Shown: positions 17,806 to 27,685, counted from the stretch's first letter. The stretch: DNA of 64,000 nt from Chryseosolibacter sp044507775 (GCA_044507775.1 JBIQIY010000010.1:62001-126000); one strand, 5' to 3'. Translations and numbers: made by a program. The notes: generated by a model not told the origin, from the letters alone.

Positions 17806-19626
17806 TCATTTTACATCGCGTATTCTTTCTAACTTCAAAAAATACGCTCCGCAGATATCATGGCCCTCGCTGTCCCGGAACCACGCCTGCAGGAAGCTGT
17901 CGCCCCGGGGAAGATTCATATCAATTGTAATTTGCGTCGCTCCTTGACTTGCGCGGCCTGTAACCAGGGGGTTACCGTTCAGTAGCACACAGCCTACATC
18001 GATCGGTAAAGCCTTTCCTGGATTCAAAGGTTTCCCGCCGACCGCGTGCGCAGGACCGGCGATGGTTAGCTGCCTCTCAAGATGGAATGGCCAGCGACTT
18101 AAATGCAATCTGTAGGTTCCCTCCTGCTCGACATGAATTGGCCACGTGCCACCTCTGTTGGCGCCCGCCGCGGCCGCGACTTTCCAATACGTATTGATGC
18201 TGCCGGCTGTCCACGAGTCTGAACTTAGAATTGTCGGATTTTCACCGGCCCTAACAATGAGCGGTATGTATTTATCAAGGGAAGGTTTTACTCCCTCCCA
18301 CCATGTGTCGTAGAATGCTTTCATTTTACTGAAGACTTCGGGATGGACGTCTGCGATATTATGTTGCTGACCGGGATCTTTGTTCAGATCGTATAATTCA
18401 TCCTTACCAACGAGCCTCCATGAGTTCCATACAACGGCGCTGAAGTACTTTTGCTGCAAATCCTCTAATCCCGCGTATTGTACTACGAGCATCCGGTTGT
18501 TCAGGAGGAAGTCATTATCAGTGCGCTTGAGGGTCGGAACGAGACTGGCGCCATCAAAGCGATATGCGCCATCGGATTCAAGGTTGAGTAAGTCGATTAG
18601 TGTTGGAAGCAAATCCTGAATCTGCGCCGCAACATCCTCGGTTCTAGGGGGACCCAGGTTGCCGTTCGGCCATCGGATAAAGCAGGGTACACGATGGCCT
18701 CCGTCATAATTGCTTCCTTTTTCACCTCTCATCCCCGCGTTATAAAATGTCGCGCCTGCGGCACTCCCATTATCCGTCATGAAAATAAGTAACGTATTAT
18801 CGCGCAGGTTTGTCCTGACAAGCCAGTCGTTTAGCCGGGCCATGTTGCGATCAATATTCCCGATCATCCCAAAGAAAGATGCAACCTTTGGGTCCTTCAC
18901 TTTTTCATGATAGAACTTTTCATCTTCTGCAGGTGCATCAAACGGTCCGTGCGGGGCATTAAGAGCGAGGTAAGTGAAAAATGGTTGTTTGCTCGCTCGC
19001 ATCTTATCCATCCACTCCATCGCCAGATCAAACCAAAGGTCCGTGCAGTATTTGTTTGAATACACGGTTTCAAGACTATCCAGATATCGGGTCTTGTAGT
19101 AGTCGTTATCATACTCGACTTCTGAAAAGATACCCCATCCTTTGATCCAGGCTGCTTTGTGAAAGCCGCGGTCCATCGGTCGATCCGGATAATTATCGCC
19201 CAAATGCCATTTACCAAAGATACCCGTGCGGTATCCGTTCTGTTGTAAGATCTCAGGCAACGTGACTACATCACGCCGCATGAGTCCTAACCCCAGGCCT
19301 ACTGTTGCCGCCCTGTTGTGCATGGCATCCAAGCCTGTCATCAGCTGCCCTCGAGCTGGAGTACATAGCGGGCTCGCGTGAAAATTATTCAACCTGATAC
19401 TTTCGCTGTAAAGTTTATCTATGGCTGGCGTGCGCAGAACAGGATTACCGTGACAGGATAAATCGGCAAATCCCTGGTCGTCCGTAAGTACTATGATCAC
19501 GTTGGGTCTTTGTTCCAGCGCAAGGCTATCGGAAATCATTTGATTGAATGCAATGCCGCCTTTTACCCCATTCCCCATCAGGCAAAGTATTCCGATCAGG
19601 TAGTTTACAAACCTATTCCGTTCCAT
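17806..19626 (-). CDS. secreted sulfatase (arylsulfatase family)
   Basis: A 606-residue type I sulfatase. The N-terminus has a membrane/signal segment; the domain starts at RPNVIIVLTDDQGFADLSC with the metal-binding Asp pair. Cys88 in SPLCTPARGQLMTG is the residue converted to formylglycine (CxPxR), so it needs a maturase encoded elsewhere. FGKWHLGDNYPDR and FLTYLALNAPHGPF are further family motifs, and MTDNGSAAG carries the later metal ligands. The last 150 residues form an extra beta domain. It would remove sulfate esters from glycans or small aryl sulfates in the periplasm. It lies 40 bp downstream of the metallophosphoesterase-like gene, probably in one operon. Confidence 0.88.
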   Translation of the reverse strand: MERNRFVNYLIGILCLMGNGVKGGIAFNQMISDSLALEQRPNVIIVLTDDQGFADLSCHGNPVLRTPAIDKLYSESIRLNNFHASPLCTPARGQLMTGLDAMHNRAATVGLGLGLMRRDVVTLPEILQQNGYRTGIFGKWHLGDNYPDRPMDRGFHKAAWIKGWGIFSEVEYDNDYYKTRYLDSLETVYSNKYCTDLWFDLAMEWMDKMRASKQPFFTYLALNAPHGPFDAPAEDEKFYHEKVKDPKVASFFGMIGNIDRNMARLNDWLVRTNLRDNTLLIFMTDNGSAAGATFYNAGMRGEKGSNYDGGHRVPCFIRWPNGNLGPPRTEDVAAQIQDLLPTLIDLLNLESDGAYRFDGASLVPTLKRTDNDFLLNNRMLVVQYAGLEDLQQKYFSAVVWNSWRLVGKDELYDLNKDPGQQHNIADVHPEVFSKMKAFYDTWWEGVKPSLDKYIPLIVRAGENPTILSSDSWTAGSINTYWKVAAAAGANRGGTWPIHVEQEGTYRLHLSRWPFHLERQLTIAGPAHAVGGKPLNPGKALPIDVGCVLLNGNPLVTGRASQGATQITIDMNLPRGDSFLQAWFRDSEGHDICGAYFLKLERIRDVK

Positions 19627-19666
19627 CTAAATTTATGTTTTGATAATCATATGCGCGGGTCCCTGC

Positions 19667-20818
19667 TCACTCTTTTGGACGATGTCCCTTGATAACATCG
19701 CTCACCTTTCCTTCGAGTGTTTTGATTTCGAGCCGGTAAGAGCCATCAGCTGAAAATGTCAGCAGCATATAGCCGGGCTTGCCCAGCACGAACCTGGAGT
19801 CGACGTCAGGATACAGATCCCCCGCTTTCAGCGACGTGGTGAAATACGGAAACCCGTTTGCGTCCGCTCGTTCCTGAAAATTTCCATAACCCGAGATCAC
19901 GACATTTCCCCGTTCCATGACTTTACCCCATTCCCCGTCTTCCATTGTTCTTACCCGGTCATTTCGTTCGTTGGAGAGGGTGACGACAAAATTTTTCTCT
20001 TTGTTCATTACTTCCCTGTACCACCGAAACTGCTCCGCCGTGACCTTGTAGCTTCTGCTGCTTTGCCATGTTGTTCCCAGATCTCCTGCGTGGTTGATAT
20101 CCAGTGCAAGGAACGTCACGTCATGTTCAGGTATTGAGAATCTCCACGCCCATTCCTTTCCGGGAAGTTCAAAAAATTTGCGGTAAACCACCGCGTTAGT
20201 ATCATAAACCGCCAGCGGGGGATACTTGGTGCCACGTGGCCTGATTTCCTTGTCGTGATTTCCCAGAACCGGCATAAAAGGAATCGTTCGGAACACGTCA
20301 GGATGGGACCTCACAAGTTCGACGTAGGGTGCAATACAGTCAGTCAATCCCTCGCCGCACAAAACATGAAGATTTGGAACGTTGTCACCGAGCGTCATGA
20401 GCACATGTGGGTCGTCCTGCAAAAGGTGGCTGAGGTCAGGCTGATCTGCATAACCCCAGTTACCCACGACGGCAACGCGCAGCTCTTTGTCCCGGGAAGG
20501 ATATCCCTTGAAAGAATATTTTTCGGAAGCCTGCTTACCGGTTTCTACGCGATAGCTGTAAGTGGTGTTATTCGCAACAAGCGGGATGCGAATGTGGTGA
20601 AGCACCCTGTCACCCTCATTCTCAACCTTTGCCTCAGCATCGTTTCCCTTCTGAAAGTAAACGATTGAGCTTCCTGGCTCAACACTCTGCCAGTTGACTA
20701 CAATTGAAGATGGGTCTTCACTGTTGTGCGTAAGCCAGATTGCTTTGATCTGGCCGGAAGTGGGATTGGCGCAGAATATCGAGACTGCAAACATCAAGCT
20801 GGTAGCTATTTTTGTCAT
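19667..20818 (-). CDS. metallophosphoesterase-like (purple acid phosphatase fold) protein with degenerate metal site
   Basis: A 383-residue exported protein: signal peptide (MTKIATSLMFAVSIFCANPTSGQ), an N-terminal fibronectin-like domain (IVVNWQSVEPGSSIVYFQKG) and a metallophosphoesterase domain. Of the five metal motifs only two look intact: LGDN and GNHDKE. The first motif reads VVGNWG, where GDxG is expected. The late motif is VVTLSNERND, where a His is expected. GHxH is replaced by SGYGNFQER. It may therefore not be an active phosphatase, and could bind ligand or be structural. The start at 20818 is preferred: an in-frame ATG at 20953 lies inside the terminator of the upstream gene. The sulfatase gene follows after 40 bp. 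Confidence 0.75.
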   Translation of the reverse strand: MTKIATSLMFAVSIFCANPTSGQIKAIWLTHNSEDPSSIVVNWQSVEPGSSIVYFQKGNDAEAKVENEGDRVLHHIRIPLVANNTTYSYRVETGKQASEKYSFKGYPSRDKELRVAVVGNWGYADQPDLSHLLQDDPHVLMTLGDNVPNLHVLCGEGLTDCIAPYVELVRSHPDVFRTIPFMPVLGNHDKEIRPRGTKYPPLAVYDTNAVVYRKFFELPGKEWAWRFSIPEHDVTFLALDINHAGDLGTTWQSSRSYKVTAEQFRWYREVMNKEKNFVVTLSNERNDRVRTMEDGEWGKVMERGNVVISGYGNFQERADANGFPYFTTSLKAGDLYPDVDSRFVLGKPGYMLLTFSADGSYRLEIKTLEGKVSDVIKGHRPKE

Positions 20819-20910
20819 GAGGTAACCCGATCCTGACAATTTAGAATTGTACATGCAATGGTTTTTCAGATCTATCCCTGGTTGATTCAGGCTTAATATA
20901 CATTTTAATG

Positions 20911-20951
20911 ACAAAAAAAAGCCGCTCATGGGATGATACTCCATGAGCGGC
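20911..20951 (-). terminator. rho-independent terminator of the 3-hydroxyacyl-CoA dehydrogenase gene
   Basis: An 11-bp perfect stem, GCCGCTCATGG (20921-20931) with CCATGAGCGGC (20941-20951), loop of 9. On the minus strand it is followed by eight T. It lies 48 bp after the stop of the dehydrogenase gene. The other side has a shorter T run, so weak two-way action is possible. Confidence 0.88.
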
Positions 20952-20999
20952 AACTTTTTGAAATTTGCTATAATGTTAAACAGCTACTCTCGCACCAAG

Positions 21000-21938
21000 C
21001 TAGTGAGCATCTGAATATTCAGGCTCCTTCTTAACCTCCCCTTTCAGAAAATCGGGATCCATATATTCCGGATTGGGATATGTGTAAACACCCTTTCCGT
21101 TCGCTGTACCCATCTTCCCTTTATCCAGGTACTCGGATTTTATCCATCCTGCAACCCGCGCAGAAAGTTCGTCTCCAGCTTCTCCAAGTGCCTTATACAA
21201 GTTATACGGCGTGTTGGGGCCAATGATGTCGAGAAACGCGAATGGACCGAGCGGAGCACCCGTTGAAATCATCCAGGTTTTGTCAACGATCTTAGGCTCA
21301 GCAACTCCATCTACGGCCAACTGTATGCTTGCCTTTATATGCGGAACTAAAAGGGTATTCAGTACATAGCCAGGTTGTTCTTTATGCAGGGGAATCGGAA
21401 CCATACCAATCGCCGTTGCAAAGTCAATAACCTCTTCAAATACTTCTTCCGAAGTACCCTCATGTTTCATGACTTCAGCGATATTCAGCTTCCAGATTTC
21501 ATTGGCGAAATGCAAATGCAAGTATTTCTCCGGCCGATCGGTAACGTCTACAATCTGACTCGGTACCATAGTGGACGAGTTGGAAGCAAAGATCGTTTCC
21601 TTTTTCGCAACTTTTGAAAGCTTTTTATAGAAGTCCCGCTTGATGTCAAGCAATTCAGGAACTGCCTCGATAACCAGGTCTGCATTCTTTACCGCTTCTG
21701 ATAAGTCGGTATAATAGGAAATGCGATCGTATGCAGCATCAACCTCTGCTTTCGTGCCATACTTGTCTTCCTGATATCGTCCTTGCAGCACCTTGAATCT
21801 TTCTTTTGCTTTCTCCAGTGCTTCATCATTAATATCATAAACTGACACTTCAAATTCTTTGAATGCCGTTTGAAAAGCGATTTGACTACCGAGAACACCG
21901 GTTCCGGCAACCGTTACATTTTTTATTGTCATATCCAT
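21000..21938 (-). CDS. 3-hydroxyacyl-CoA dehydrogenase
   Basis: A 312-residue NAD-dependent dehydrogenase. The Rossmann motif GTGVLGSQIA follows the first strand. EAVPELLDIKRDFYKKL and ASNSSTMVPSQI are conserved, and LHLHFANEIWKLNIAEVM covers the catalytic His region, with Glu supplied by the neighbouring segment. The C-terminal domain has LNTLLVPHIKASIQLA and PLGPFAFLDIIGPNTPYN. It oxidises 3-hydroxyacyl-CoA to 3-oxoacyl-CoA; a short-chain 3-hydroxybutyryl-CoA substrate is likely by length. ATG at 21938 or two codons later at 21932. It is monocistronic, with a clear terminator behind it. Confidence 0.88.
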   Translation of the reverse strand: MDMTIKNVTVAGTGVLGSQIAFQTAFKEFEVSVYDINDEALEKAKERFKVLQGRYQEDKYGTKAEVDAAYDRISYYTDLSEAVKNADLVIEAVPELLDIKRDFYKKLSKVAKKETIFASNSSTMVPSQIVDVTDRPEKYLHLHFANEIWKLNIAEVMKHEGTSEEVFEEVIDFATAIGMVPIPLHKEQPGYVLNTLLVPHIKASIQLAVDGVAEPKIVDKTWMISTGAPLGPFAFLDIIGPNTPYNLYKALGEAGDELSARVAGWIKSEYLDKGKMGTANGKGVYTYPNPEYMDPDFLKGEVKKEPEYSDAH

Positions 21939-22036
21939 ACTGTTTAGTTGAACTTAATTTTTCCAAAAACACCGTTACTCACACTTAAACATGCCAGTGC
22001 GTCAAATGAAATGGCGATGTTCAAAACTGGTATTAC

Positions 22037-22075
22037 AAAGCTAGCTGGATCGATCTGAGAATTCATTGATCCAGG
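22037..22075 (-). promoter_or_regulatory. possible promoter -7 element and inverted repeat upstream of the 3-hydroxyacyl-CoA dehydrogenase gene
   Basis: On the minus strand TAGCTTTG (22044-22037) fits the Bacteroidota -7 consensus TAnnTTTG. Just upstream, CTGGATC / GATCCAG (22046-22052 and 22069-22075) is a 7-bp inverted repeat that could be an operator. I see no clear TTTG at -33. In the remaining non-coding stretch 21939-22266 I see no gene. Confidence 0.35.
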
Positions 22076-22266
22076 ATAAGAAGGGTATTGATTTAGGTCA
22101 AGGCGGGTATTGAACCTGCAATTACAGACTGGCCCGAGCCTTCAGCTGCTTTGGACACCGGAAAGATTAACGGGTCCTTAACAAATTATCTGACCATCAC
22201 GGAGCGCAGTCGCTGCGGAGATCGCCTTTGAGTTGTAACGAGTGATTTGTGGAAAGTAGTAGCTGG

Positions 22267-24990
22267 CTATTCCGCCCGCAAACTTTTGACAGGGTTCGCC
22301 AAGGCAGCACGTATGCTCTGATAGCTCACCGTAGCCAAGAAGATCCCTGCACAGATTAAAGCGGCCAGAGTCAGCGTCCATACACCAACATCGACCCGGT
22401 ATGAAAATCTTGACAGCCAGCGATCCATTGCGAGCCAACTCAACGGCAGGGATAGCGCGATCGCTATGGCGACAAGTTTCATAAAGTCGGCGGATAGTTT
22501 GTATACAATATGGCTGACACTTGCCCCCATCGCCTTCCTGATGCTGATTTCCCGCGCTCGTCTTTCAGCGCTGAACGTGGCCACGCCAAACAATCCCAGG
22601 CAGGCAATGAAAAGCGATAACAGGGTGAACGTGATAAATATTCTTCCGAGCCTGAGTTCAGCTTTGTACGTATCATTAAATGACTCGTCCATGAAATAGT
22701 AATTGAAAGGTTGTCCCGGGGCAACCTTCTTCCACAGTTGTTCGATACGCGTTATCGCATTTGAAAAGTCGCCCGCATTCAACTTGATTATCATCTTGTT
22801 CGCCTTTTTACCGAGGACAAGACTAAGCGCGTCGATACCATTCCGCATGGATTCGAAGTGAAAGTTTTTGACTACACCGATGACGGTCATGTACTGCATG
22901 TTGGCCTTGTCCGCTCGATGGAAGTCACTTGTCAGGCGAAGACCTAGCGCCGCCTCAGGGGTAATGCCGAGCATCCTTACGGCAGATTCATTCAACAACA
23001 ACGCTGATGAATCGGCACCAAACTGCGGGTCGAAGTTTCTGCCGGCCACGATCTTTAGGTCGAGGGCAGGAACATATTCGTAGTCGACCAACCAATTTTC
23101 AATAATGATGGCCTTTTGCGGTTTAATCCCATCAGTTCCAAACGCACCTTCAAGAAAATATGTCGTACCACTGCGCGCTGAGGGTGTGGGCAGATAGCTG
23201 CTAAGCGACGCGTGTTCCACTTGGCTTAGTCGCGCAATCTCCTTGCGGAGCGATTCAACCTGGTTCCCTGCAGCCTGAACATCATCAAGTACGAGGACCT
23301 GATCCTTGTGAAAACCAAGATCTTTGTGACGAGTGTAGTTCACTTGTTTATAGATTACCAGTGTGCTGACTATGAGGAAAAGTGAAACAGCAAACTGAAA
23401 GACGACCAGCGCGTTCCGGACACGTCCTCCGTCCACGCTTTCAGGTCCTCGTTTCAGCACACGCGAGGGGCTAAACCGCGACATGAAAAATGCCGGATAT
23501 CCACCTGCGACGAGGCCTACCAGCATACCGGCGGCTAGTAGCGCGACCCAGAAAGCAAGGCTCGCGAATGGAATAGAAATTTCTTTTCCGGCAAGCTGAT
23601 TGAAAAGTGGCAACACCAGCGACGTTATGCCTATCGAAAAGACGAGGGCGAGCAGGGATATCACCGCTGACTCTACCAGAAATTGCTTGATGATGCCGAG
23701 GCGGTCTGACCCGAGCGTTTTCCTGATCCCTACTTCTTTTGCCCGTGTGAGAGAATGCGCAGTCGAAAGGTTCATGAAGTTAACGCATGCCAGTACAAGG
23801 AGGAACAATCCGATGAATGACATGATATAGACGTTCCCGATCGAACTGTTAGGGCTAAACTCCCCCTCGCGGTCGATTGAATGCAAATGAATATCAGTAA
23901 GCGCGATGGCGTTGAAACGCATATAGTCACCGGACTCTTTCTCCTGTGCACGCATGGCTTCCAGCGTCAATCCCGGAACGAAGGTCATTGCCCATGGTAC
24001 GAGGTAGTTATCTCGTACAGTCTTGAGAAATGTTTGGAGGTCTTCGGGCTTTGCGCCCGGCCTGAGCTTTACGAATGTGGGAAAGTACCACGAGTTCCAG
24101 GCAAGTGTCTTTTCATCTTCATAGCTGGTGAGCGAAATGAACACGCTGTGATTTCTCAGGAACGAGTTGCGCGGAAGGTCTTTCATCACACCGGTGACAA
24201 TGAACATTTTGTCGTTGTTCACAACAAGGCTTTTGCCTAGTGCTTTTCTATTGCCAAAGTGACGCCTTACGGCGGATTCTGTAAGCACCACCGTATTTGG
24301 CTCCTTGAGCGCAGTTCGCGTGTTGCCTTCGAGTAGTTCAAGGCCGAACATGGTGAAGAATGAACTGTCGACGGCGGTGACATGACTCTCCTTCACATTT
24401 AGTGCGGCGTCCGCCGGTCGCATGAGTACACTCTGTCCATTGCGAAAGCGCGTTACCATTTCTACCTGCGGACAGTCTTCTTTTAGCACACCTCCCATCG
24501 GTCCGGGTGCGCATGCATACGCACTGCTTTCACCGTGCGTCCGGTTGTCGATGTTGACACGATAGATGCGGTCCGCATCTGCAAACATCCTGTCAAATGT
24601 GATCTCATCATATATAAACAGGGCGATTAGAAGTCCACCCGATATACCGATGGCGAAACCGAAAGTGTTGAGGAAAGTAAAGAAGGGTTGCTTGGTGAAA
24701 TTGCGGGAAGCGATCGTCAGATAACTGCTAAGCATTGAATGACGCCAGGAAAGGAAATGTTTGCGCGCAGGTCTGACATTTTGAAACTCTTCGCGGGCGA
24801 CGTCCGGAATGTCGCCGAAGGCTTTCACGGCACGCTGAAAAGCTTCGCGCTCGGGAATACCTTCCGCGATAAGGTCGTCGATATGATCCCGGAGGTGAAG
24901 CTCCATTTCCCGTATCGATCCGTGATTGAATGCGCGATGTCTTCTAAACTGTTTGACCCACGCCTTGATTTCTTTGTCAAGATCGAACAT
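22267..24990 (-). CDS. orphan ABC transporter permease, FtsX/MacB type with permease prefix domain
   Basis: A 907-residue protein with the same plan as the one at 3034-5763. A cytoplasmic helical prefix (EIKAWVKQFRRHRAFNHG to AFQRAVKAFGDIPDVAREE) differs from that of the first permease and resembles the other permease prefix type. Then a transmembrane helix (FLNTFGFAIGISGGLLIALF), a MacB-like periplasmic domain, a FtsX triplet with VNFMNLSTAHSLTRAKEVGI, a second periplasmic part and the final FtsX triplet (REISIRKAMGASVSHIVYKL). No ATPase is nearby. It starts 4 bp after the PadR stop, forming the second regulator-permease cassette of the window. The transported or sensed substrate is unknown. 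Confidence 0.88.
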   Translation of the reverse strand: MFDLDKEIKAWVKQFRRHRAFNHGSIREMELHLRDHIDDLIAEGIPEREAFQRAVKAFGDIPDVAREEFQNVRPARKHFLSWRHSMLSSYLTIASRNFTKQPFFTFLNTFGFAIGISGGLLIALFIYDEITFDRMFADADRIYRVNIDNRTHGESSAYACAPGPMGGVLKEDCPQVEMVTRFRNGQSVLMRPADAALNVKESHVTAVDSSFFTMFGLELLEGNTRTALKEPNTVVLTESAVRRHFGNRKALGKSLVVNNDKMFIVTGVMKDLPRNSFLRNHSVFISLTSYEDEKTLAWNSWYFPTFVKLRPGAKPEDLQTFLKTVRDNYLVPWAMTFVPGLTLEAMRAQEKESGDYMRFNAIALTDIHLHSIDREGEFSPNSSIGNVYIMSFIGLFLLVLACVNFMNLSTAHSLTRAKEVGIRKTLGSDRLGIIKQFLVESAVISLLALVFSIGITSLVLPLFNQLAGKEISIPFASLAFWVALLAAGMLVGLVAGGYPAFFMSRFSPSRVLKRGPESVDGGRVRNALVVFQFAVSLFLIVSTLVIYKQVNYTRHKDLGFHKDQVLVLDDVQAAGNQVESLRKEIARLSQVEHASLSSYLPTPSARSGTTYFLEGAFGTDGIKPQKAIIIENWLVDYEYVPALDLKIVAGRNFDPQFGADSSALLLNESAVRMLGITPEAALGLRLTSDFHRADKANMQYMTVIGVVKNFHFESMRNGIDALSLVLGKKANKMIIKLNAGDFSNAITRIEQLWKKVAPGQPFNYYFMDESFNDTYKAELRLGRIFITFTLLSLFIACLGLFGVATFSAERRAREISIRKAMGASVSHIVYKLSADFMKLVAIAIALSLPLSWLAMDRWLSRFSYRVDVGVWTLTLAALICAGIFLATVSYQSIRAALANPVKSLRAE

Positions 24991-24994
24991 ATTG

Positions 24995-25333
24995 TTATGC
25001 GTTAGTTGCTTTTACATCCCATAGCGCCTGGAGGACGGTCGTCACCTGTTGCCATTGTTCCTGTTCGGCAACAAGCGCCTTCTTGCCCAATTCTGTGATC
25101 TCATAATATTTCCGCGGCTTGGAATCTTTTTCAAAAGCCCAGTCTGATGTGATCAGACCTTCACGTTCGAGTCTGTGCAATACAGGGTAGAGCATCCCAT
25201 CGGAATACAGCATTTTTCCACCCGATAATTCCTTGATTTTCTTAATAATCAGGTACCCATAAGATCGGCCTGCTTTGAGGATTCCGAGGATGATCGGTTT
25301 GGTGGAGGCAGCTGTAAGGTTCTTTGAAATCAT
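24995..25333 (-). CDS. PadR-family transcriptional regulator
   Basis: A 112-residue winged-helix regulator: TKPIILGILKAGRSYGYLII, then SDGMLYPVLHRLEREGLITS as recognition helix and wing, RKYYEITELGKKALVAEQ and a C-terminal dimerisation helix. The start at 25333 (MISKNLTAAS) gives a normal PadR length; a longer in-frame start would add about 42 unrelated residues. It would repress itself and the permease gene 4 bp downstream. The two PadR proteins of the window are clearly different in sequence, so they probably respond to different signals. Confidence 0.87.
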   Translation of the reverse strand: MISKNLTAASTKPIILGILKAGRSYGYLIIKKIKELSGGKMLYSDGMLYPVLHRLEREGLITSDWAFEKDSKPRKYYEITELGKKALVAEQEQWQQVTTVLQALWDVKATNA

Positions 25334-25575
25334 GGATTTATGCGTTTTCAGCAGGTTTTTACGGTTCAATATACATAGAATACCAAAGTATAACGGATAT
25401 TGAAAAGAAAGGTTGCCCTCTTCTGAAGATTTGAAAAGACGCTTTGTAAAGCCAGACAAAAACTGGTATGGCTACCAGATGGCAGATTGTACTCGATCCT
25501 GGGAGGAATCCAACTGCAGGACTTCAAAAAGAAACATGGCTTCAGATAGCCAACAGCAATGCCCTTCCCGACAGG

Positions 25576-27597
25576 TTAGTTCCCAACCCCCGGGAGCATG
25601 ATTTTACCAGTCGGTTTAATAGTCCAGTAGACGTTGGTCAGTACGTCCACCATTTCATCGTAGTGAAATGCTTCCCACGGCAGTTGTCCTCCTTTCGCGT
25701 TTGGAAATTTTTTCGCCCAACCGATTGTATAGGTGTCTTCTACGAGATCAAGCAAGGGCGGGTACTCATAAAACAACCATTGCTGTTCGTTTTGTCCGTC
25801 AGGTAACACGAACCGAACATCGATCGTGGCCGGAGCATCAATTTCAAATTCTCCGTTCTGGTTTGTCACGAGTGTGGCCAACTTTTTATCGATATTCCAG
25901 ATCTCCACTGTTGTATTCGGGAGGGGTTGATCATTCTTGTCGAGCAGCTTGGCGTATATATGGGAAATAATTGGCTTTGGAGGCGTCCATCCGGGCGCAT
26001 TGAAGTATACAGGTGCAGTCATGCTGATACCGGTGTTGCGCTTGTAATCATCATTGGCATCGTTGAGATTTTGCCTCGCATATGCCATCACATCAAATTG
26101 TAAATCGTCTTTCGGATAGTTCTTTCCGTACGACTTAACAACATACCACGCAGTCTTGTCTTCCGTAATCCGAAAGCGATGGCGGACTGATCGCTTTTTT
26201 TCTTCCCGGAGATCAATTTTTTCAGCGACCTCACCATTCCGATACAAAACGAGGTACGACACATATTCGTCGCGAAAGGGTTCGCTGTAAACCTCAACAT
26301 CGATGGTGTGCGCCTTGCCATCGGCCGGGAGAACTGAACCGGGAGGCAATTTCCCATCAACCGCGAGGACCATGACCGCCTTTCCTGATAAAGTCGTGTG
26401 TCCTTTCTTAAGATGATCGACCAGAGATGGTGCGCTGAAGATCTTCTCACCCGTCCAGACGTAAGTCAGCGCTGTGTTGCCGAGGTTCCCATGCGCGATG
26501 TCACTGTCAGTTTCCGCCACCGGGATGAGGCGGTATCCAAGGTTCAGTACATTGAACCAGAGATTCTGGTAGTTGATGTTGTCTTTCGCATCTCCCATGA
26601 CCGTTAGCGCATCATAAGACTGAGCGGCGATCAGATCGAATGCGAGGTCGGCAGCGAGGTTTGTCCCCGGCAAAACTTCATCGGGACCATGGTGCCACCA
26701 ACGGGTCGGGTGGGCGGCAGCTGAAAAGGCGCCTTTGGCCCGGTTGCGAAGGCGATCGACAAAGGGTGGATGCCATTTAGGATGAATTCTTCCCCGAAGA
26801 TCCTCGACCTTTGATGTAATGCTGTCAGTGGTCACCTGATATTCAAAGAAATCCACATCGTGCCAGGTGAGATAGTCGACAAGCGGGTCGGCCAATCCGG
26901 GATGATTGACCGTCCACGTGTGACCATATCGGAGTTTCGGGCTTTCGGCGCCGAACTTCAAGTCAAGCCGCGGAGTTGAATGAGCTTTCAGGTATTTTTG
27001 AATCGAATCATAACTCACGGGAGCCTCCAAAGTATGAAACCATAATTGGACGACACTCAGATGATCGATGCCCATTGCTGCACAATATGGATAGATGAAC
27101 GGCGGCCGATTTATTTCATATTCGCCATCCATGTGATCGTGCGCTTCAAATGAAAAATATCCTTGCTTGTGCAGATCAAACCGCGTTGTTAATGTCAGCC
27201 GGCATTTCGCAGGGCGGTCCTTCGAGACAAACAGTTGTGTGCTCACCTCATCGCAATTGCTGTTCCAGGCCGTCACGGTAACTAAACCCGCTGGCACTTT
27301 TACTTTGACGGGTGAGAATGCCGGGAATCCTTTTAGCCTGCCTTTCTTATACCAGCCATCGATATTGTCATTATCCCCACTCTGTACGCGTATCCAGGCT
27401 GCAGGTACATCCTTATATCCCTTCTGGACGAACTCAATGGTCAGCTCGACTTCATCACCTTGTGCCAACATATCTGATGCGCTTGCGACTATTAGAAACG
27501 CGGCAAGCAGGCTGACGACAAGGCCCTTTTGACGCGCCGTTTTCAGAATACATCTGACGCGTAAATTCATTTTCTTCAACTGATTCTGTAAAAACAT
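25576..27597 (-). CDS. CehA/McbA-like (PHP-type) metallohydrolase, secreted
   Basis: A 673-residue exported protein. A signal peptide occupies about residues 22-45 (VVSLLAAFLIVASASDMLAQ). A beta-rich N-terminal domain follows. The PHP-like core begins with FSFEAHDHMDGEYE, which supplies His and Asp metal ligands, and continues with AAAHPTRWWHHGPDE and ETDSDIAHGNLGN. A C-terminal Ig-like, carboxypeptidase-regulatory type domain (PLPNTTVEIWNIDKKLATLV) follows. CehA relatives hydrolyse carbamates; here the activity is unknown. It is the last gene of the minus-strand series from susC, 88 bp after the glycosidase gene. ATG at 27597 or nine codons later. Confidence 0.65.
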   Translation of the reverse strand: MFLQNQLKKMNLRVRCILKTARQKGLVVSLLAAFLIVASASDMLAQGDEVELTIEFVQKGYKDVPAAWIRVQSGDNDNIDGWYKKGRLKGFPAFSPVKVKVPAGLVTVTAWNSNCDEVSTQLFVSKDRPAKCRLTLTTRFDLHKQGYFSFEAHDHMDGEYEINRPPFIYPYCAAMGIDHLSVVQLWFHTLEAPVSYDSIQKYLKAHSTPRLDLKFGAESPKLRYGHTWTVNHPGLADPLVDYLTWHDVDFFEYQVTTDSITSKVEDLRGRIHPKWHPPFVDRLRNRAKGAFSAAAHPTRWWHHGPDEVLPGTNLAADLAFDLIAAQSYDALTVMGDAKDNINYQNLWFNVLNLGYRLIPVAETDSDIAHGNLGNTALTYVWTGEKIFSAPSLVDHLKKGHTTLSGKAVMVLAVDGKLPPGSVLPADGKAHTIDVEVYSEPFRDEYVSYLVLYRNGEVAEKIDLREEKKRSVRHRFRITEDKTAWYVVKSYGKNYPKDDLQFDVMAYARQNLNDANDDYKRNTGISMTAPVYFNAPGWTPPKPIISHIYAKLLDKNDQPLPNTTVEIWNIDKKLATLVTNQNGEFEIDAPATIDVRFVLPDGQNEQQWLFYEYPPLLDLVEDTYTIGWAKKFPNAKGGQLPWEAFHYDEMVDVLTNVYWTIKPTGKIMLPGVGN

Positions 27598-27685
27598 TGT
27601 TTCCGATTTTAGGTTTAGGTATCCTTCAAATTCTCGGTGTCTTTTCGCGGTTACTCTCTGAACATGACCATCAGTGCAGCCGCCG

